From the NCBI GenBank assembly GCA_012515615.1, contig JAAYYB010000162.1:1-46141 (forward strand): DNA of 46,141 bases. The letters are read 5' to 3'. This document shows positions 8,160-16,783 of this stretch, piece after piece. Made by a program: the position numbers and the translations under genes. Position 1 is the first letter of the stretch; each line of letters opens with the position of its first letter. The notes beneath the pieces were generated by a model. It ran no database searches, had not been told where the DNA came from, and saw nothing but the letters and a program-made list of their open reading frames with translations. This stretch comes from Fibrobacter sp. (GTDB lineage Bacteria > Fibrobacterota > Chitinivibrionia > Chitinivibrionales > Chitinispirillaceae).

Positions 8160-9740
8160 ATGCTAAAATTCCGGATAGTCCTCATTGGGATTGTACTTTT
8201 CTTTTACTACACCGATTCTCTTTGCAGTGAGATACCAGAAAGAGATTCAGTCACAAGTTTTATGCTGTCAGATGGAACGGTTAAAGTTGGAACCCTTTTA
8301 TCTATGATTTCCGATACGCTGCTGATATCTGTTAAAGCCACAGACACCACAAATATTGTAAAACGATTTCACAAGAGTTTATTCACCCGTGTTGAGCTTC
8401 CTGACGGGACTTTACTCGATCTCTCCAGGTCATCCTGGGGGATAGAAGCCCCGGACGACTGGAGCAGTATCACACCAGCCGTAAAAGAGATTACTTCCGG
8501 TAGCATTAAAGTTACTTGTGAGAATACTACGGCCTCGGTTTACCTGGATAGTCTGTTCATAGGAACAACTCCTGTTACACGGGAAAGCTTATCCTCTGGA
8601 AAGCATGCACTTCGTGTATCCGCTGCTGGATATGAAACGATAAGCGAATTTGTCGATATCACGTCTCAACAGGTTCTGGAAAGGTCAGTTGTTTTGGAAC
8701 GCAGCCAGGTATGGAAGGATTCTGTTAAGGCATATAACGATTCGATCAAAGCCGCACTCGATAAAAATCACGCAGACAGTATTCGCGCGGTTTCGGATAC
8801 CCGAATCGCTTCGGCACTTAAAAGTGCAAACAGCATCGATAATCTTGAAGGAATGATGGGGACGCTCTTTTCGAATGTGTCTTTAGACACGGCCAACCCA
8901 AAGACCGTAGCGGTATTGCCGTTCCCGGTCGCACCTGGCGTTGCACCCCAGGCTGGAAAGATGGCGTCTGAGTATGCCGTTGTTGATATCTCGACCCGAA
9001 AGGGTATAAAAGTAGTAGAGCGTGCTGAATTTGACAAAATGATGCAGGAGCTTGCGCTGTCTCAAAGCGGAATTGTCCCTGAGACCCGGACTCTTGAAGC
9101 GGGCAAGATACTGGAAGCGCAATATCTGATTATGGGAAATGTTACCGAAGATCTTGGAAAACGGCTGGTGTCAGTCCGGCTTGTTCAAACAGAAACGGGT
9201 GTGGTTTTATCAGCCGCAGCGGCTTCAATAAAGGTCCGTGACATGGATGCCTTCACAAGTGATGCATTGGGTGAAAAGGTAAACCCTTTATCAGCACTTT
9301 TCCGCAGTACGCTTCTGCCTGGATGGGGGCAGTTCTACACCGGTTATCCGGGGCAGGGTTGCGTGTCTCTTGTTTGTGCTGCTGGCGGAGCCGGTGCCAT
9401 GGTCTGGTCAATTGTTGACTGGAGTGCTAAAAAAACCGAGGCAGACAGATACCGCAGGGTGGATCCCTCAACTTTTATAGAAGGTGAAACACCGGAAGAA
9501 TGGGTTGTCCGGGGAAATGATAAGATTAAAGCCCAGAATGAAGCTGTATCTAAAAACATAATTATCGGTGCATCGTTAGGCGGTGTATGGGTTGTAAATA
9601 TGATCGATGCTCTGTTATGCGGCATTGTTGAATCAAAGCAAGTGCGGGCACGTTATTTCAGTATCGCTCCTTCGTTTGACAATCAGCTTGTCGGCTGCAC
9701 TTTTACCCTGAATATTAATCGATCCGCGGGGAGTTATTAA
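8160..9740 (+). CDS. Exported PEGA / CsgG-like / DUF5683-like envelope protein
   Basis: 526 residues with a signal peptide (MLKFRIVLIGIVLFFYYTDSLCS). In order: a beta-rich region with a 'response to attribute' look (SDGTVKVGTLLSMISDTLLI), a PEGA domain at about 115-180 (ASVYLDSLFIGTTPVTRESL, then GKHALRVSAAGYE), a Ser/Ala/Asp-rich helical linker, and a CsgG/FlgO-like domain at about 240-360 (KTVAVLPFPV, STRKGIKVVERAEFDKMMQE, EAGKILEAQYLIMGNV). A C-terminal part with the STLLPGWGQFYTGYPGQG signature and two hydrophobic segments resembles DUF5683. Such proteins act in the envelope, perhaps in assembly or as sensors of secreted material. Its TAA shares one base with the ATG of the following lipoprotein gene, so the two are translationally coupled. 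Confidence 0.75.
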   Translation: MLKFRIVLIGIVLFFYYTDSLCSEIPERDSVTSFMLSDGTVKVGTLLSMISDTLLISVKATDTTNIVKRFHKSLFTRVELPDGTLLDLSRSSWGIEAPDDWSSITPAVKEITSGSIKVTCENTTASVYLDSLFIGTTPVTRESLSSGKHALRVSAAGYETISEFVDITSQQVLERSVVLERSQVWKDSVKAYNDSIKAALDKNHADSIRAVSDTRIASALKSANSIDNLEGMMGTLFSNVSLDTANPKTVAVLPFPVAPGVAPQAGKMASEYAVVDISTRKGIKVVERAEFDKMMQELALSQSGIVPETRTLEAGKILEAQYLIMGNVTEDLGKRLVSVRLVQTETGVVLSAAAASIKVRDMDAFTSDALGEKVNPLSALFRSTLLPGWGQFYTGYPGQGCVSLVCAAGGAGAMVWSIVDWSAKKTEADRYRRVDPSTFIEGETPEEWVVRGNDKIKAQNEAVSKNIIIGASLGGVWVVNMIDALLCGIVESKQVRARYFSIAPSFDNQLVGCTFTLNINRSAGSY

Positions 9741-12535
9741 TGAACCTTTCAGTTAAATTTCTAATCTGGCAGATTATCATAATCAGTGTCACCGCAGCCA
9801 TTTTCACGTGCAGTAAAAGCACTGATATTCTTACTGTTGAAGATACCGATGGTATACGTGGTTCTATACATGGATCGGTTTCAGATAAACGCGGCAATCC
9901 AATGTCGGGGGTTTCGGTAACCGCCTATCCTGGAGGTGAGACGACATTGAGTGGCATCGACGGAAAATTTACACTGCCGGATTTGCGTGCGGGTAAAAGT
10001 GCTCTTGTTTTCCGATGTGTTGACTATATAGATACCATGACCGATACAGTTACCATCGCACTCAAGGAGTCAAAAAAAATAAAGACGCCTGTTAAAATGA
10101 AATTCCGTTATGGCTGGGTAAGCGGGAAGGTAACCTCTGATGGATCAAAAATGGTCGATGCGGGGGTACAGATCGAGAATCAGATGGCAGGCACACGTAC
10201 ACTGCCAACAGGCAGTTTTTTATTATCCCGCGTTATTCCAGGGCGCTATAAAATCTATGGATCGATAAAAGGCGTTGGCTATGGTGTTATAGAGCATGAA
10301 ATTGAAGCTGATGACACAAGTAAATGTTTAATCTCAATTACAAACCCGGGGGGAACAATTGAGGGTACGATTGTCGACAATAAAAACAAACCGGTTGCCG
10401 GCGCAACTGTAAGCGCAATCGGTGATGTGATAGCTGATACAACTGATAATAATGGCAGGTACACTATTACTGAGGTTCCAGCTCAAGGGCGATTTACACT
10501 TACCATCAGCAAAGGGGCAGATACAGTCCTTCTTGCAGGAGTGCAGGTAGCCGATTCCCAGACGATCTCTCTTGATCCGATAAAAATGATTGCCTCTAAA
10601 CAGTCGGATATTTTAAGCATCCTGCCAACAGCAGTTCGCACGGTTTCCGGTGAAAAAACTTCGATTTTCGTTTCTGCAAAGAGTAATGATAACAGTATTA
10701 AAATTGCCTGGTATGACTGGGATGAAGATGGAAATGGCACATTTGACCGTCGCACCCCCGTTCCGCTTGACACCGGACTTGTATTCTCTTCCGGTACACA
10801 TAAGGTCAATGTGCGTGCTGTCGGAAGCGATACAACGGTTAAATCTGAAACTACCGTGATTGAAGTTACAGTATCGGAAGCAAAAGACACAACCGCTTAC
10901 AAATTTATGGTGTTATATGATACCCTGGCAGGCAGAATTACACCTGATTCTGGAAATTTCCTGGCAGAATCCAGATTAAACCTGGAAGTAACTGCTTTTA
11001 ACGGTTATATATTTGACCGTTGGAGTGGAGCAGACAGTGCGCTTGTTGAAGAGAACGATGTTTTTACCATGCCTGATCACAACACGGTTTTAAGGGCAGT
11101 ATTTAAACTGGATTCAAATTCTTACGGAAAAATAATCATTGACACACAGCCCAAAGATACAAGCATAATTGACAGTTCAAAAGCAAAGCTCTCGATTGTA
11201 GCAACAGGGGACAGCTTAAGATACCAGTGGCAGCGTAACGATACCGACATTACCAATGCAACATTGTCCAGTTACACGACACCGGTAATGCGGGTCGCAG
11301 AGTCGGGAACAACATTCCGTTGTATAGTAAAAAGCGGTACCGACAGTATTATAAGTAAACGTGCCACAGTCACCGTATATGGGATAGTAACACAGCCCGG
11401 AGATACCAGTGTGGTTGACAGTTCAAAAGCGGTGCTCTCGATTGTAGCAACAGGGGACAGCTTAAGATACCAGTGGCAGCGTAACGATACCGACATTGCC
11501 GGTGAGACATCGTCCAGTTACACGACACCGGTAATGCGGGTCGCAGAGTCGGGAACAACATTCCGTTGTAAAATAGTAGTAAACGCAGCAGGCGGTACCG
11601 ATAGTCTAATAAGTAACCGGGCCACAATCACTGTTAAAAACAGATTAGCGATAGTAACACATCCCAAAGATACCACTGTGATTGACAGTGCAATAGCAGT
11701 GTTCTCGATTGTGGCAACAGGTGATAGCTTACGATACCAGTGGCAGCGTAACGACACCGACATTCCCTTTGAGACGTTTTCCAGTTACAGTACACCGGTG
11801 GGGCCCGGGCAGTCGGGAACAACATTCCGCTGTATAGTAAAAAGCGGTACCGATAGTGTAATAAGTGACCGTGCCACAGTCACTGTTACACAACGACAGA
11901 CAGGTACTGTAACCGATATCGATGGGAATGTTTATACAACTATTATATTAGGCAACCAGGAATGGACAGTAGAGAACCTCAAAACCACGAAATACAATGA
12001 CGGGAAAGCCATTCCCAATGTAACTGATAGTGCAGAATGGGTTGGGCTTACCACTGGCTCCTTCTGTTACTACAATAATAATCCCGATAACAACGATAAA
12101 TATGGTGCATTATACAACTGGCATGCGGTAAATACCGGCAATCTCGCACCTGAAGGATGGCGGGTGCCCACGGATGATGATTGGATGACCCTTGCCAACT
12201 ACATCATTACCACATACGGCCCTCACATCGGAAAATCACTGGCAACCCAGACGGATTGGAATTCCAGCTCCACCTATGAGTTCTCAATCGGCAATAATCC
12301 GGGCACAAACAACGTCAGCGGTTTCTCAGCCTTTCCGGCCGGTTATCGTTATTATGGTTTTTTCGGAGGCCTTGGTGAAATCGCTACCTGGTGGAGTATT
12401 AAGGTGGACAATACACCTGGCGCATGGGTCCTCCGTAATTACGACGAGGGCATCTACGGGAATGGACCCGATATTGAAGGCAAAAACGGTGAGAGCTGGG
12501 GCCATTCTGTTCGTCTTGTAAGGGATTTGAATTAG
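9740..12535 (+). CDS. Multidomain surface lipoprotein with Ig-like repeats and FISUMP domain
   Basis: 931 residues. The N-terminus ends in a lipobox-like IFTC (Cys about 28). Then come three CarboxypepD_reg-like beta-sandwiches (GSIHGSVSDKRGNPMSGVSV; GWVSGKVTSDGSKMVDAGVQ; GTIEGTIVDNKNKPVAGATV), a PKD-like stretch (IAWYDWDEDGNGTFDRR), an InlB B-repeat-like segment (FNGYIFDRWSGADSALVEEN...AVFKL), three Ig-like repeats at about residues 470-716, and a C-terminal FISUMP domain from about 720 (TDIDGNVYTTIILGNQEW, TVENLKTTKYNDG, YGALYNWHAV, GWRVPTDDDWMTL, SVRLVRD). FISUMP domains are a hallmark of Fibrobacter and relatives. Likely displayed on the cell surface together with the upstream PEGA/CsgG-like protein; ligand unknown. 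Confidence 0.85.
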   Translation: MNLSVKFLIWQIIIISVTAAIFTCSKSTDILTVEDTDGIRGSIHGSVSDKRGNPMSGVSVTAYPGGETTLSGIDGKFTLPDLRAGKSALVFRCVDYIDTMTDTVTIALKESKKIKTPVKMKFRYGWVSGKVTSDGSKMVDAGVQIENQMAGTRTLPTGSFLLSRVIPGRYKIYGSIKGVGYGVIEHEIEADDTSKCLISITNPGGTIEGTIVDNKNKPVAGATVSAIGDVIADTTDNNGRYTITEVPAQGRFTLTISKGADTVLLAGVQVADSQTISLDPIKMIASKQSDILSILPTAVRTVSGEKTSIFVSAKSNDNSIKIAWYDWDEDGNGTFDRRTPVPLDTGLVFSSGTHKVNVRAVGSDTTVKSETTVIEVTVSEAKDTTAYKFMVLYDTLAGRITPDSGNFLAESRLNLEVTAFNGYIFDRWSGADSALVEENDVFTMPDHNTVLRAVFKLDSNSYGKIIIDTQPKDTSIIDSSKAKLSIVATGDSLRYQWQRNDTDITNATLSSYTTPVMRVAESGTTFRCIVKSGTDSIISKRATVTVYGIVTQPGDTSVVDSSKAVLSIVATGDSLRYQWQRNDTDIAGETSSSYTTPVMRVAESGTTFRCKIVVNAAGGTDSLISNRATITVKNRLAIVTHPKDTTVIDSAIAVFSIVATGDSLRYQWQRNDTDIPFETFSSYSTPVGPGQSGTTFRCIVKSGTDSVISDRATVTVTQRQTGTVTDIDGNVYTTIILGNQEWTVENLKTTKYNDGKAIPNVTDSAEWVGLTTGSFCYYNNNPDNNDKYGALYNWHAVNTGNLAPEGWRVPTDDDWMTLANYIITTYGPHIGKSLATQTDWNSSSTYEFSIGNNPGTNNVSGFSAFPAGYRYYGFFGGLGEIATWWSIKVDNTPGAWVLRNYDEGIYGNGPDIEGKNGESWGHSVRLVRDLN
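11155..11885 (+). repeat. Three tandem coding repeats (Ig-like modules)
   Basis: Units of about 240 bp start near 11155, 11396 and 11650. Units 1 and 2 are almost identical in DNA over long stretches, for example LSIVATGDSLRYQWQRNDTDI and YTTPVMRVAESGTTFRC are encoded by the same bases; unit 3 is more diverged and has silent changes. Such identity points to recent duplication or gene conversion and makes copy-number variation likely. Confidence 0.85.
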
Positions 12536-12587
12536 GTGTTTCCGGAAGAATTCAATTATGCACCGCCAAACCACATAGCACATTCCA

Positions 12588-12617
12588 GTAGAGACGTCCG
12601 GCAGGACGTCTCTCTAC
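12588..12617. terminator. GAGACGTCC hairpin after the lipoprotein gene
   Basis: AGAGACGTCC (12590-12599) and GGACGTCTCT (12604-12613) form a perfect 10-bp stem with a GGCA tetraloop, about 52 nt beyond the lipoprotein stop codon. No U-run follows, so it may be an intergenic palindromic unit rather than a classical terminator; similar GTAGAGACG hairpins are widespread repeats in several bacterial groups. Confidence 0.5.
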
Positions 12618-12659
12618 CAACGAAGCCACAAGTCACAAGTCACAAGTTGCAAGTCGATA

Positions 12660-12960
12660 TTCGGAAGTAAAGAAATATGAGTTGTTATTGAGTTGTTATA
12701 ATGAGAGCATCGTTCTCGTTTACAATTCTGACAGGACACATTCACAGGCATTACATATCTGATTTCCGAAAGGCTACAATAATTTTAATCTACAACCAGT
12801 TCGTCAGTGCGTTGAAGCGGACAGACAAGACCGCCAGGGTGGCAACTGCCTCCACAACCGGTTGACAGCACCAGGGGATAGCGGAAGACTGGCGTCCGCG
12901 ACAGGCTGGAGCGCAAGGGGGGACGCCCCCTTCCAATAATCTTCAGGGACGGACTATCTT
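12660..12960 (+). repeat. Dispersed intergenic repeat, right-half copy
   Basis: Matches about 7720-7967 with scattered changes, including the identical run around CCACAACCGGTTGACAGCAC at 12851-12870. It ends in a GC-rich palindromic module (GCAAGGGGGGACGCCCCCTT near 12913-12932) that has counterparts near 7945, 13041 and 18783. Confidence 0.65.
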
Positions 12961-13160
12961 TTTAATTTTAGCGGTGAACCCGAAAGCTGAATTTGAGAGA
13001 AAAAAACAGTTCGTTCCAGACAAGGATAAGGAGTTTCTGGAAGAGGGTGCCCCCTCTTTCACGCAAGCCCGTCGAAGACGCCGCTCTTGCGCTATCACCC
13101 CGTGTTGTCCACCATTTGTCCAGGCAGGTATGGTTATCACATTTTCAAACACCCTTGCGG

Positions 13161-13320
13161 CCGCAGTAGCGAACTGGTGGTAGATTAAAACGGGTTGTAG
13201 CCCTGAAGAATTCAAGCATGTACTGGAGAGTCGCAAGTAAAGAATTACAAAGGATACATTCATGTTTTAATGAGGACATGTACTTTATATTGTTTTGTTC
13301 TCATCGAAACAACTATAGCT
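13161..13320 (+). repeat. Dispersed intergenic repeat, left-half copy
   Basis: Matches about 7608-7760: AGTAGCGAACTGGTGGTAGA, then TGAAGAATTCAAGC, GTACTGGAGAGTCGCAAGTA, and a shared AT-rich tail ending TTGTTCTCAT. It lies downstream of the right-half copy, the reverse of the order in the full copy at 7.6-8.0 kb, which suggests a tandem or circular-permuted arrangement. Confidence 0.65.
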
Positions 13321-13470
13321 CTTAACTTGCGACTTGTGACTTTCGACTTGCAACGGCATTTACACCCCAGGCTTTATTTTCGATTTTTTCCCGCGATCAA
13401 CCGTAATACTAATAGACTGCACCATTACACACATGCTCATTAGCAATTTTTTTCCTCAAAGGAGGTAACC

Positions 13471-14049
13471 ATGGCTATGAGCACAATAGATATAGACAGA
13501 AAAACTTATGAAAACATGAGAAACTGGGGACTGGCACTTGGTATCGGAATGATCATCTTAGGACTTCTGACCATCTCTTTTTCAGTATTTACCACCTTTT
13601 TTGGTATAATACTGTTAGGAATTGTATTAGCAGTCCGCGGAGTGGTAGATATCGTTACCGCTTTTACAAGATATCGCCATAATGGCATGTGGTGGCACCT
13701 TTTCGGAGGGATCTTCGCACTTGCTTTAGGCCTTCTTGTGATAGCACGGCCGGGAATTACAGCAGCTTCATTAACTCTGTTAATAGCTGCATTTCTGGTT
13801 GTGGTAGGTTTGTTCAAAACCATTGCCGCACCCGTAGAGCATGAATCGAACTGGGGATGGGTGATGCTTTCCGGAATTATTTCGCTTGCATTCGGGATCT
13901 GGATTCTCAGTATATGGCCGGCCGTTTCTTTTTTTCTGATCGGCCTTTTTATAGGGATAGAAATCCTCATTCAGGGAGTTGTAATGGCTGCTCTTCCCTT
14001 TACAACACCTCACCCAGGCAAGGGCGCCGGAGAAGCTTACGCCCATTAA
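13471..14049 (+). CDS. HdeD-family (DUF308) membrane protein
   Basis: 192 residues, almost entirely hydrophobic, with six predicted helices arranged as three pairs separated by short charged turns (for example GLALGIGMIILGLLTISFSV, WHLFGGIFALALGLLVIARP, WGWVMLSGIISLAFGIWILS). The recurring GI..l.lG.w.l..P pattern and the length fit the DUF308/HdeD family, inner-membrane proteins linked in E. coli to acid resistance; their molecular activity is not established. An excellent ribosome site (AAAGGAGGT, 13458-13466) precedes the ATG at 13471 by four bases. It is a single gene, closed by a terminator shared with the convergent neighbour. Confidence 0.85.
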   Translation: MAMSTIDIDRKTYENMRNWGLALGIGMIILGLLTISFSVFTTFFGIILLGIVLAVRGVVDIVTAFTRYRHNGMWWHLFGGIFALALGLLVIARPGITAASLTLLIAAFLVVVGLFKTIAAPVEHESNWGWVMLSGIISLAFGIWILSIWPAVSFFLIGLFIGIEILIQGVVMAALPFTTPHPGKGAGEAYAH

Positions 14050-14080
14050 GACGAGTGCGCTTTTTGTACGCAATCATTAC

Positions 14081-14124
14081 CGTACCCGCAATCAGCATGC
14101 TGCCGATGCGGGTACGCTTTTTTT
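14081..14124. terminator. Rho-independent terminator between convergent genes
   Basis: CGTACCCGCA (14081-14090) pairs perfectly with TGCGGGTACG (14107-14116), and a run of seven T follows at 14118-14124 on the plus strand. It ends transcription of the HdeD-like gene. The T-run overlaps the stop codon of the minus-strand gene. Confidence 0.85.
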
Positions 14125-15425
14125 CAGGCATGCGCAGGAGGCGGTGCAGTTCTTCCGAAAAACTCCACCAGAAACTCAAGCAGCACGACCCCGGCAGCCA
14201 GCCAGATGATATAGGCTACCGTACGGTTTACCGGCAGAATCAAGGCGATTGCCGCCAGTATCAATATTCCAACCTGCAGCAGGTTTCGATGGGCACGAAT
14301 CCACAACCCTACCCGCCCTGGAGCCCGGTTTCCCCCCAGCTCATAGATCCACAAGCGAACGTTGCGACGCATCCTGACCATTGCCGGTGACGGGCCAAGA
14401 GCATAAGCACCCGCAAAGAGAAAGAGGCCAAGAAGGATTGCTGCAGCACAGGCAGAGATCAGCCCGCTTGTCACAGTATCGAACGCCTGACCTGTCGCTT
14501 CGGGGGTAAATACTGCATCGGATGGAACACCGGAAACGATTCTCATTTTTACAATAGAATCGGCAATAAGAAGAACCAGTCCTGCGATTACGATTCCGGC
14601 ACCAAGATAGAACAAAGTCTTTCGCCTGTTTAATGACAAACCGACAGCCCCCGCGATTGCTACAACTGCCAGAAAAGAAATCCAGGGGGCAGCGGTATTC
14701 AGTGCCACCACATAGTTGTAAAAACGTGAAAGCTGCGCTGTCTGCAGGATCGGAATTCGTGCTTCGATATTTTCAGGTATGTTGAAATTGATGCCTCTTT
14801 TTTGAAGCTCTCTCTGCAGTGCCTCGATGATTGAACGAAGATCGATATTGTATGACTGAGCACGCTCAATCAACTGCCCGTCAACTTCCTGAACCTGGTT
14901 GAGGCCGGCAATTGCCAGACTGTGACCGAGGCGATTGGCCTCGGTCCATATACCCGCAAAAACATCGCTGCTTACCACCACCCTTGCAACCTGCCGTATC
15001 CCCATCTCGATCAGAGCCGCAATAGGTCCAGCCAGCCCCCTGGACTGCTCAGGGAGCTGATCCCTGACCAGCTGTTCTGTGTTCACCTGACGTGAGTACT
15101 CATCTGCGGCGGCATTTGCGACCACCTCCTGCACAGCGGGATCATCAGCCAGCGGCCCCACCGCATCAACCCAGCCGTCTGTGGTCAAAACAGTCCGGTT
15201 GAGCCAGAGAACCGGAATTGCAATGAGAAGTGATACCAGACCAACTATTAATAGTATCAGTGAAACTATGTTTCTGGTTCGGTTCTGCCCCACTGCGGCC
15301 CGTTTGCGGGTATCACGCTGCCTGCTTTCTCTTATTGCAAGTTCGCCCTGAAGCCTCTTAATCTCTGCACGAAGCCCCTCATCCTCACTGGCATCACCTG
15401 ACCCCATGCCCGGTTCCTCATTCAT
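14124..15425 (-). CDS. Large integral membrane protein resembling actinobacterial proteins
   Basis: 433 residues. A short acidic start and a coiled-coil-like stretch (EGLRAEIKRLQGELAIRES) precede the first membrane helix at about 53-73 (IVSLILLIVGLVSLLIAIPVLWL). A large extracytoplasmic domain of about 170 residues follows (TTDGWVDAVGPLADDPAVQEV...). Three helices lie between about 245 and 340 and two more near the C-terminus (VGILILAAIALILPV; YIIWLAAGVVLLEFLVEFF). The phrase W-x-D-x-V-G-P-L-A-D-D-P-A-V-Q and the topology remind me of uncharacterised Actinobacteria membrane proteins, so transfer is possible. AAGGAG lies seven bases before the ATG. Function unknown. Confidence 0.75.
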   Translation of the reverse strand: MNEEPGMGSGDASEDEGLRAEIKRLQGELAIRESRQRDTRKRAAVGQNRTRNIVSLILLIVGLVSLLIAIPVLWLNRTVLTTDGWVDAVGPLADDPAVQEVVANAAADEYSRQVNTEQLVRDQLPEQSRGLAGPIAALIEMGIRQVARVVVSSDVFAGIWTEANRLGHSLAIAGLNQVQEVDGQLIERAQSYNIDLRSIIEALQRELQKRGINFNIPENIEARIPILQTAQLSRFYNYVVALNTAAPWISFLAVVAIAGAVGLSLNRRKTLFYLGAGIVIAGLVLLIADSIVKMRIVSGVPSDAVFTPEATGQAFDTVTSGLISACAAAILLGLFLFAGAYALGPSPAMVRMRRNVRLWIYELGGNRAPGRVGLWIRAHRNLLQVGILILAAIALILPVNRTVAYIIWLAAGVVLLEFLVEFFGRTAPPPAHA

Positions 15426-15563
15426 AATGCTACTCCTTATTTAAAACAGATAAAATCCAGGAATCTGGATTTCTTAGTAGCAAATGATATTCCCGAAAAT
15501 GAGAGTTGGTTTAAAAACGGGGGTAGATTCTTTGCGCCGCACCAAATGCCAGTGATTAGCATT

Positions 15564-16757
15564 TCACCTGGTTTTTAACAGATACAGCCCCGATGAGGTT
15601 TGGGGGCCGTCACTACAATGCAAGCTTTTTTGTACTCTCCCGTTTAAAGAGTATCTAAGCGGATTAAGGCTGCCACCAGAAACAGATGAATGACTGGATG
15701 AAAATGGAACAAATCGAATATTCAGGGCTGAAGCCCCATAGGCGTTTGAATTGAGAATGCGCTGTTTGTCCTGATGCTTAATGACAAAGGTAGGATTCCA
15801 CTTCTCATTAAGGGCATTTTTTTCTGCACTTGTAATGGGAATTACAGTACCATGGCGAGGTTTGAAATCAAATGAAACAGGTGTGGGATCTTTGCTGAAA
15901 TTTCTCAGGTCTTTGCTGACTGCAAACTCATATCTTCCCGAAGTGTAAACATCGTACATCAAAACATAATTATCTGAATTGATCAGCTTGAACACACAGG
16001 AGCCTTCCACCGCGGCGCTGGTCTGCTGCAGATACTTGTCATAAAGGACATATCCTCCGGTAAGCTTTTTTGAATGCGCTGATTTTATTCCATTTCCGCT
16101 TCCTTCGGTTTTAAAAAACAGATGATATACGCTGTCTTTATAGATAATATCAGCATCTATTGAACACAAATTGCTATTTGAAAAGAAGATTTTTGGAGCA
16201 GTTTCCAGGGCAGTAAAAGAGCTGTTTGCGTAAGCATAATAGAACTTATCCGCATCATTGGGTCCAAGCCTCATGGAAAAGTAGACCATATACTTTCCCG
16301 CTTCTTTGTCAAAGATAACCTGCGGGGCCCAGACACGATCCACATTGGCAAACTGACTGAATGCAGTTGGAATATTGACTCTGGCCGACTGCCAGTCAAC
16401 CAGATTGGTTGACCTGAGCATCACAATGCCCCGGTTTGATGCCCACCCGCGGGCAGATACCATATCGGTCACAACCATATAGTAATCATTGTTTTCACCC
16501 CGCAGGATATGGGGATCACGTACTCCGCCTGTAAGACTTATCGATGCGGAACTGATAACGGGTTTGTTTTCGTTAAGAGCCTTGAAGTTATGCCCGTCAT
16601 CACTGAGAGCGAACCGGATTGACTCCTGATCACCGCTGTTTCCCGTAAAATAGGCAAACAAATATGCGGAATAATTCTCCTGGGCACCAAGCGGCAGAGT
16701 AACCATGAAAACCATAACCAGAAACGCCGGAATTTTTTTTAAGTAAAGTTCAGACAT
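15564..16757 (-). CDS. Secreted GH43-like glycosidase
   Basis: 397 residues from the ATG at 16757, chosen over the in-frame upstream ATG because GAGG stands seven bases before it and a signal peptide follows (KKIPAFLVMVFMVTLPLGAQ). Five-bladed propeller features of clan GH-F are visible: a base Asp in GGVRDPHILRGENNDYYMV, WAPQVIFDKEAGKYMVYFS, the pKa-modulating Asp region SIDADIIYKDSVYHLFF, and a candidate acid Glu in AAVEGSCVFKL. The C-terminus (YSLNGRVQKSLHCSDG...GLYLLK) is a short sorting-tail-like segment. The expected substrate is an arabinose- or xylose-containing plant polysaccharide. It lies 26 nt after the other GH43 gene, in the same operon. Confidence 0.82.
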   Translation of the reverse strand: MSELYLKKIPAFLVMVFMVTLPLGAQENYSAYLFAYFTGNSGDQESIRFALSDDGHNFKALNENKPVISSASISLTGGVRDPHILRGENNDYYMVVTDMVSARGWASNRGIVMLRSTNLVDWQSARVNIPTAFSQFANVDRVWAPQVIFDKEAGKYMVYFSMRLGPNDADKFYYAYANSSFTALETAPKIFFSNSNLCSIDADIIYKDSVYHLFFKTEGSGNGIKSAHSKKLTGGYVLYDKYLQQTSAAVEGSCVFKLINSDNYVLMYDVYTSGRYEFAVSKDLRNFSKDPTPVSFDFKPRHGTVIPITSAEKNALNEKWNPTFVIKHQDKQRILNSNAYGASALNIRFVPFSSSHSSVSGGSLNPLRYSLNGRVQKSLHCSDGPQTSSGLYLLKTR

Positions 16758-16783
16758 GCTTTTTCCTCTTTGCAGATACAGGG

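Larger units (their letters stand above)
12536..13470. other. Repeat-filled spacer without a believable gene
   Basis: 935 bp between the FISUMP lipoprotein and the HdeD-like gene. It contains a hairpin (12588-12617), CACAAGT heptamers (about 12625-12650), the right half of the dispersed repeat (about 12660-12960), the TTTTAATTTTAGC module (12943-12990), a palindromic stretch AAGAGGGTGCCCCCTCTT near 13041-13058, and the left half of the dispersed repeat (13161-13312). Open frames of 69 and 106 codons here lie inside repeats and are not believed. Confidence 0.6.

Noticed and set aside
8003-8230. 75-codon open frame before the PEGA/CsgG-like gene
   Set aside because: It overlaps the signal-peptide start of the following gene in another frame, lacks a ribosome site and has no protein-like composition.
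12943-13263. Open frames of 69 (plus) and 106 (minus) codons in the 13-kb spacer
   Set aside because: They lie inside repeat modules shared with other spacers; the matching copies do not keep the frames.
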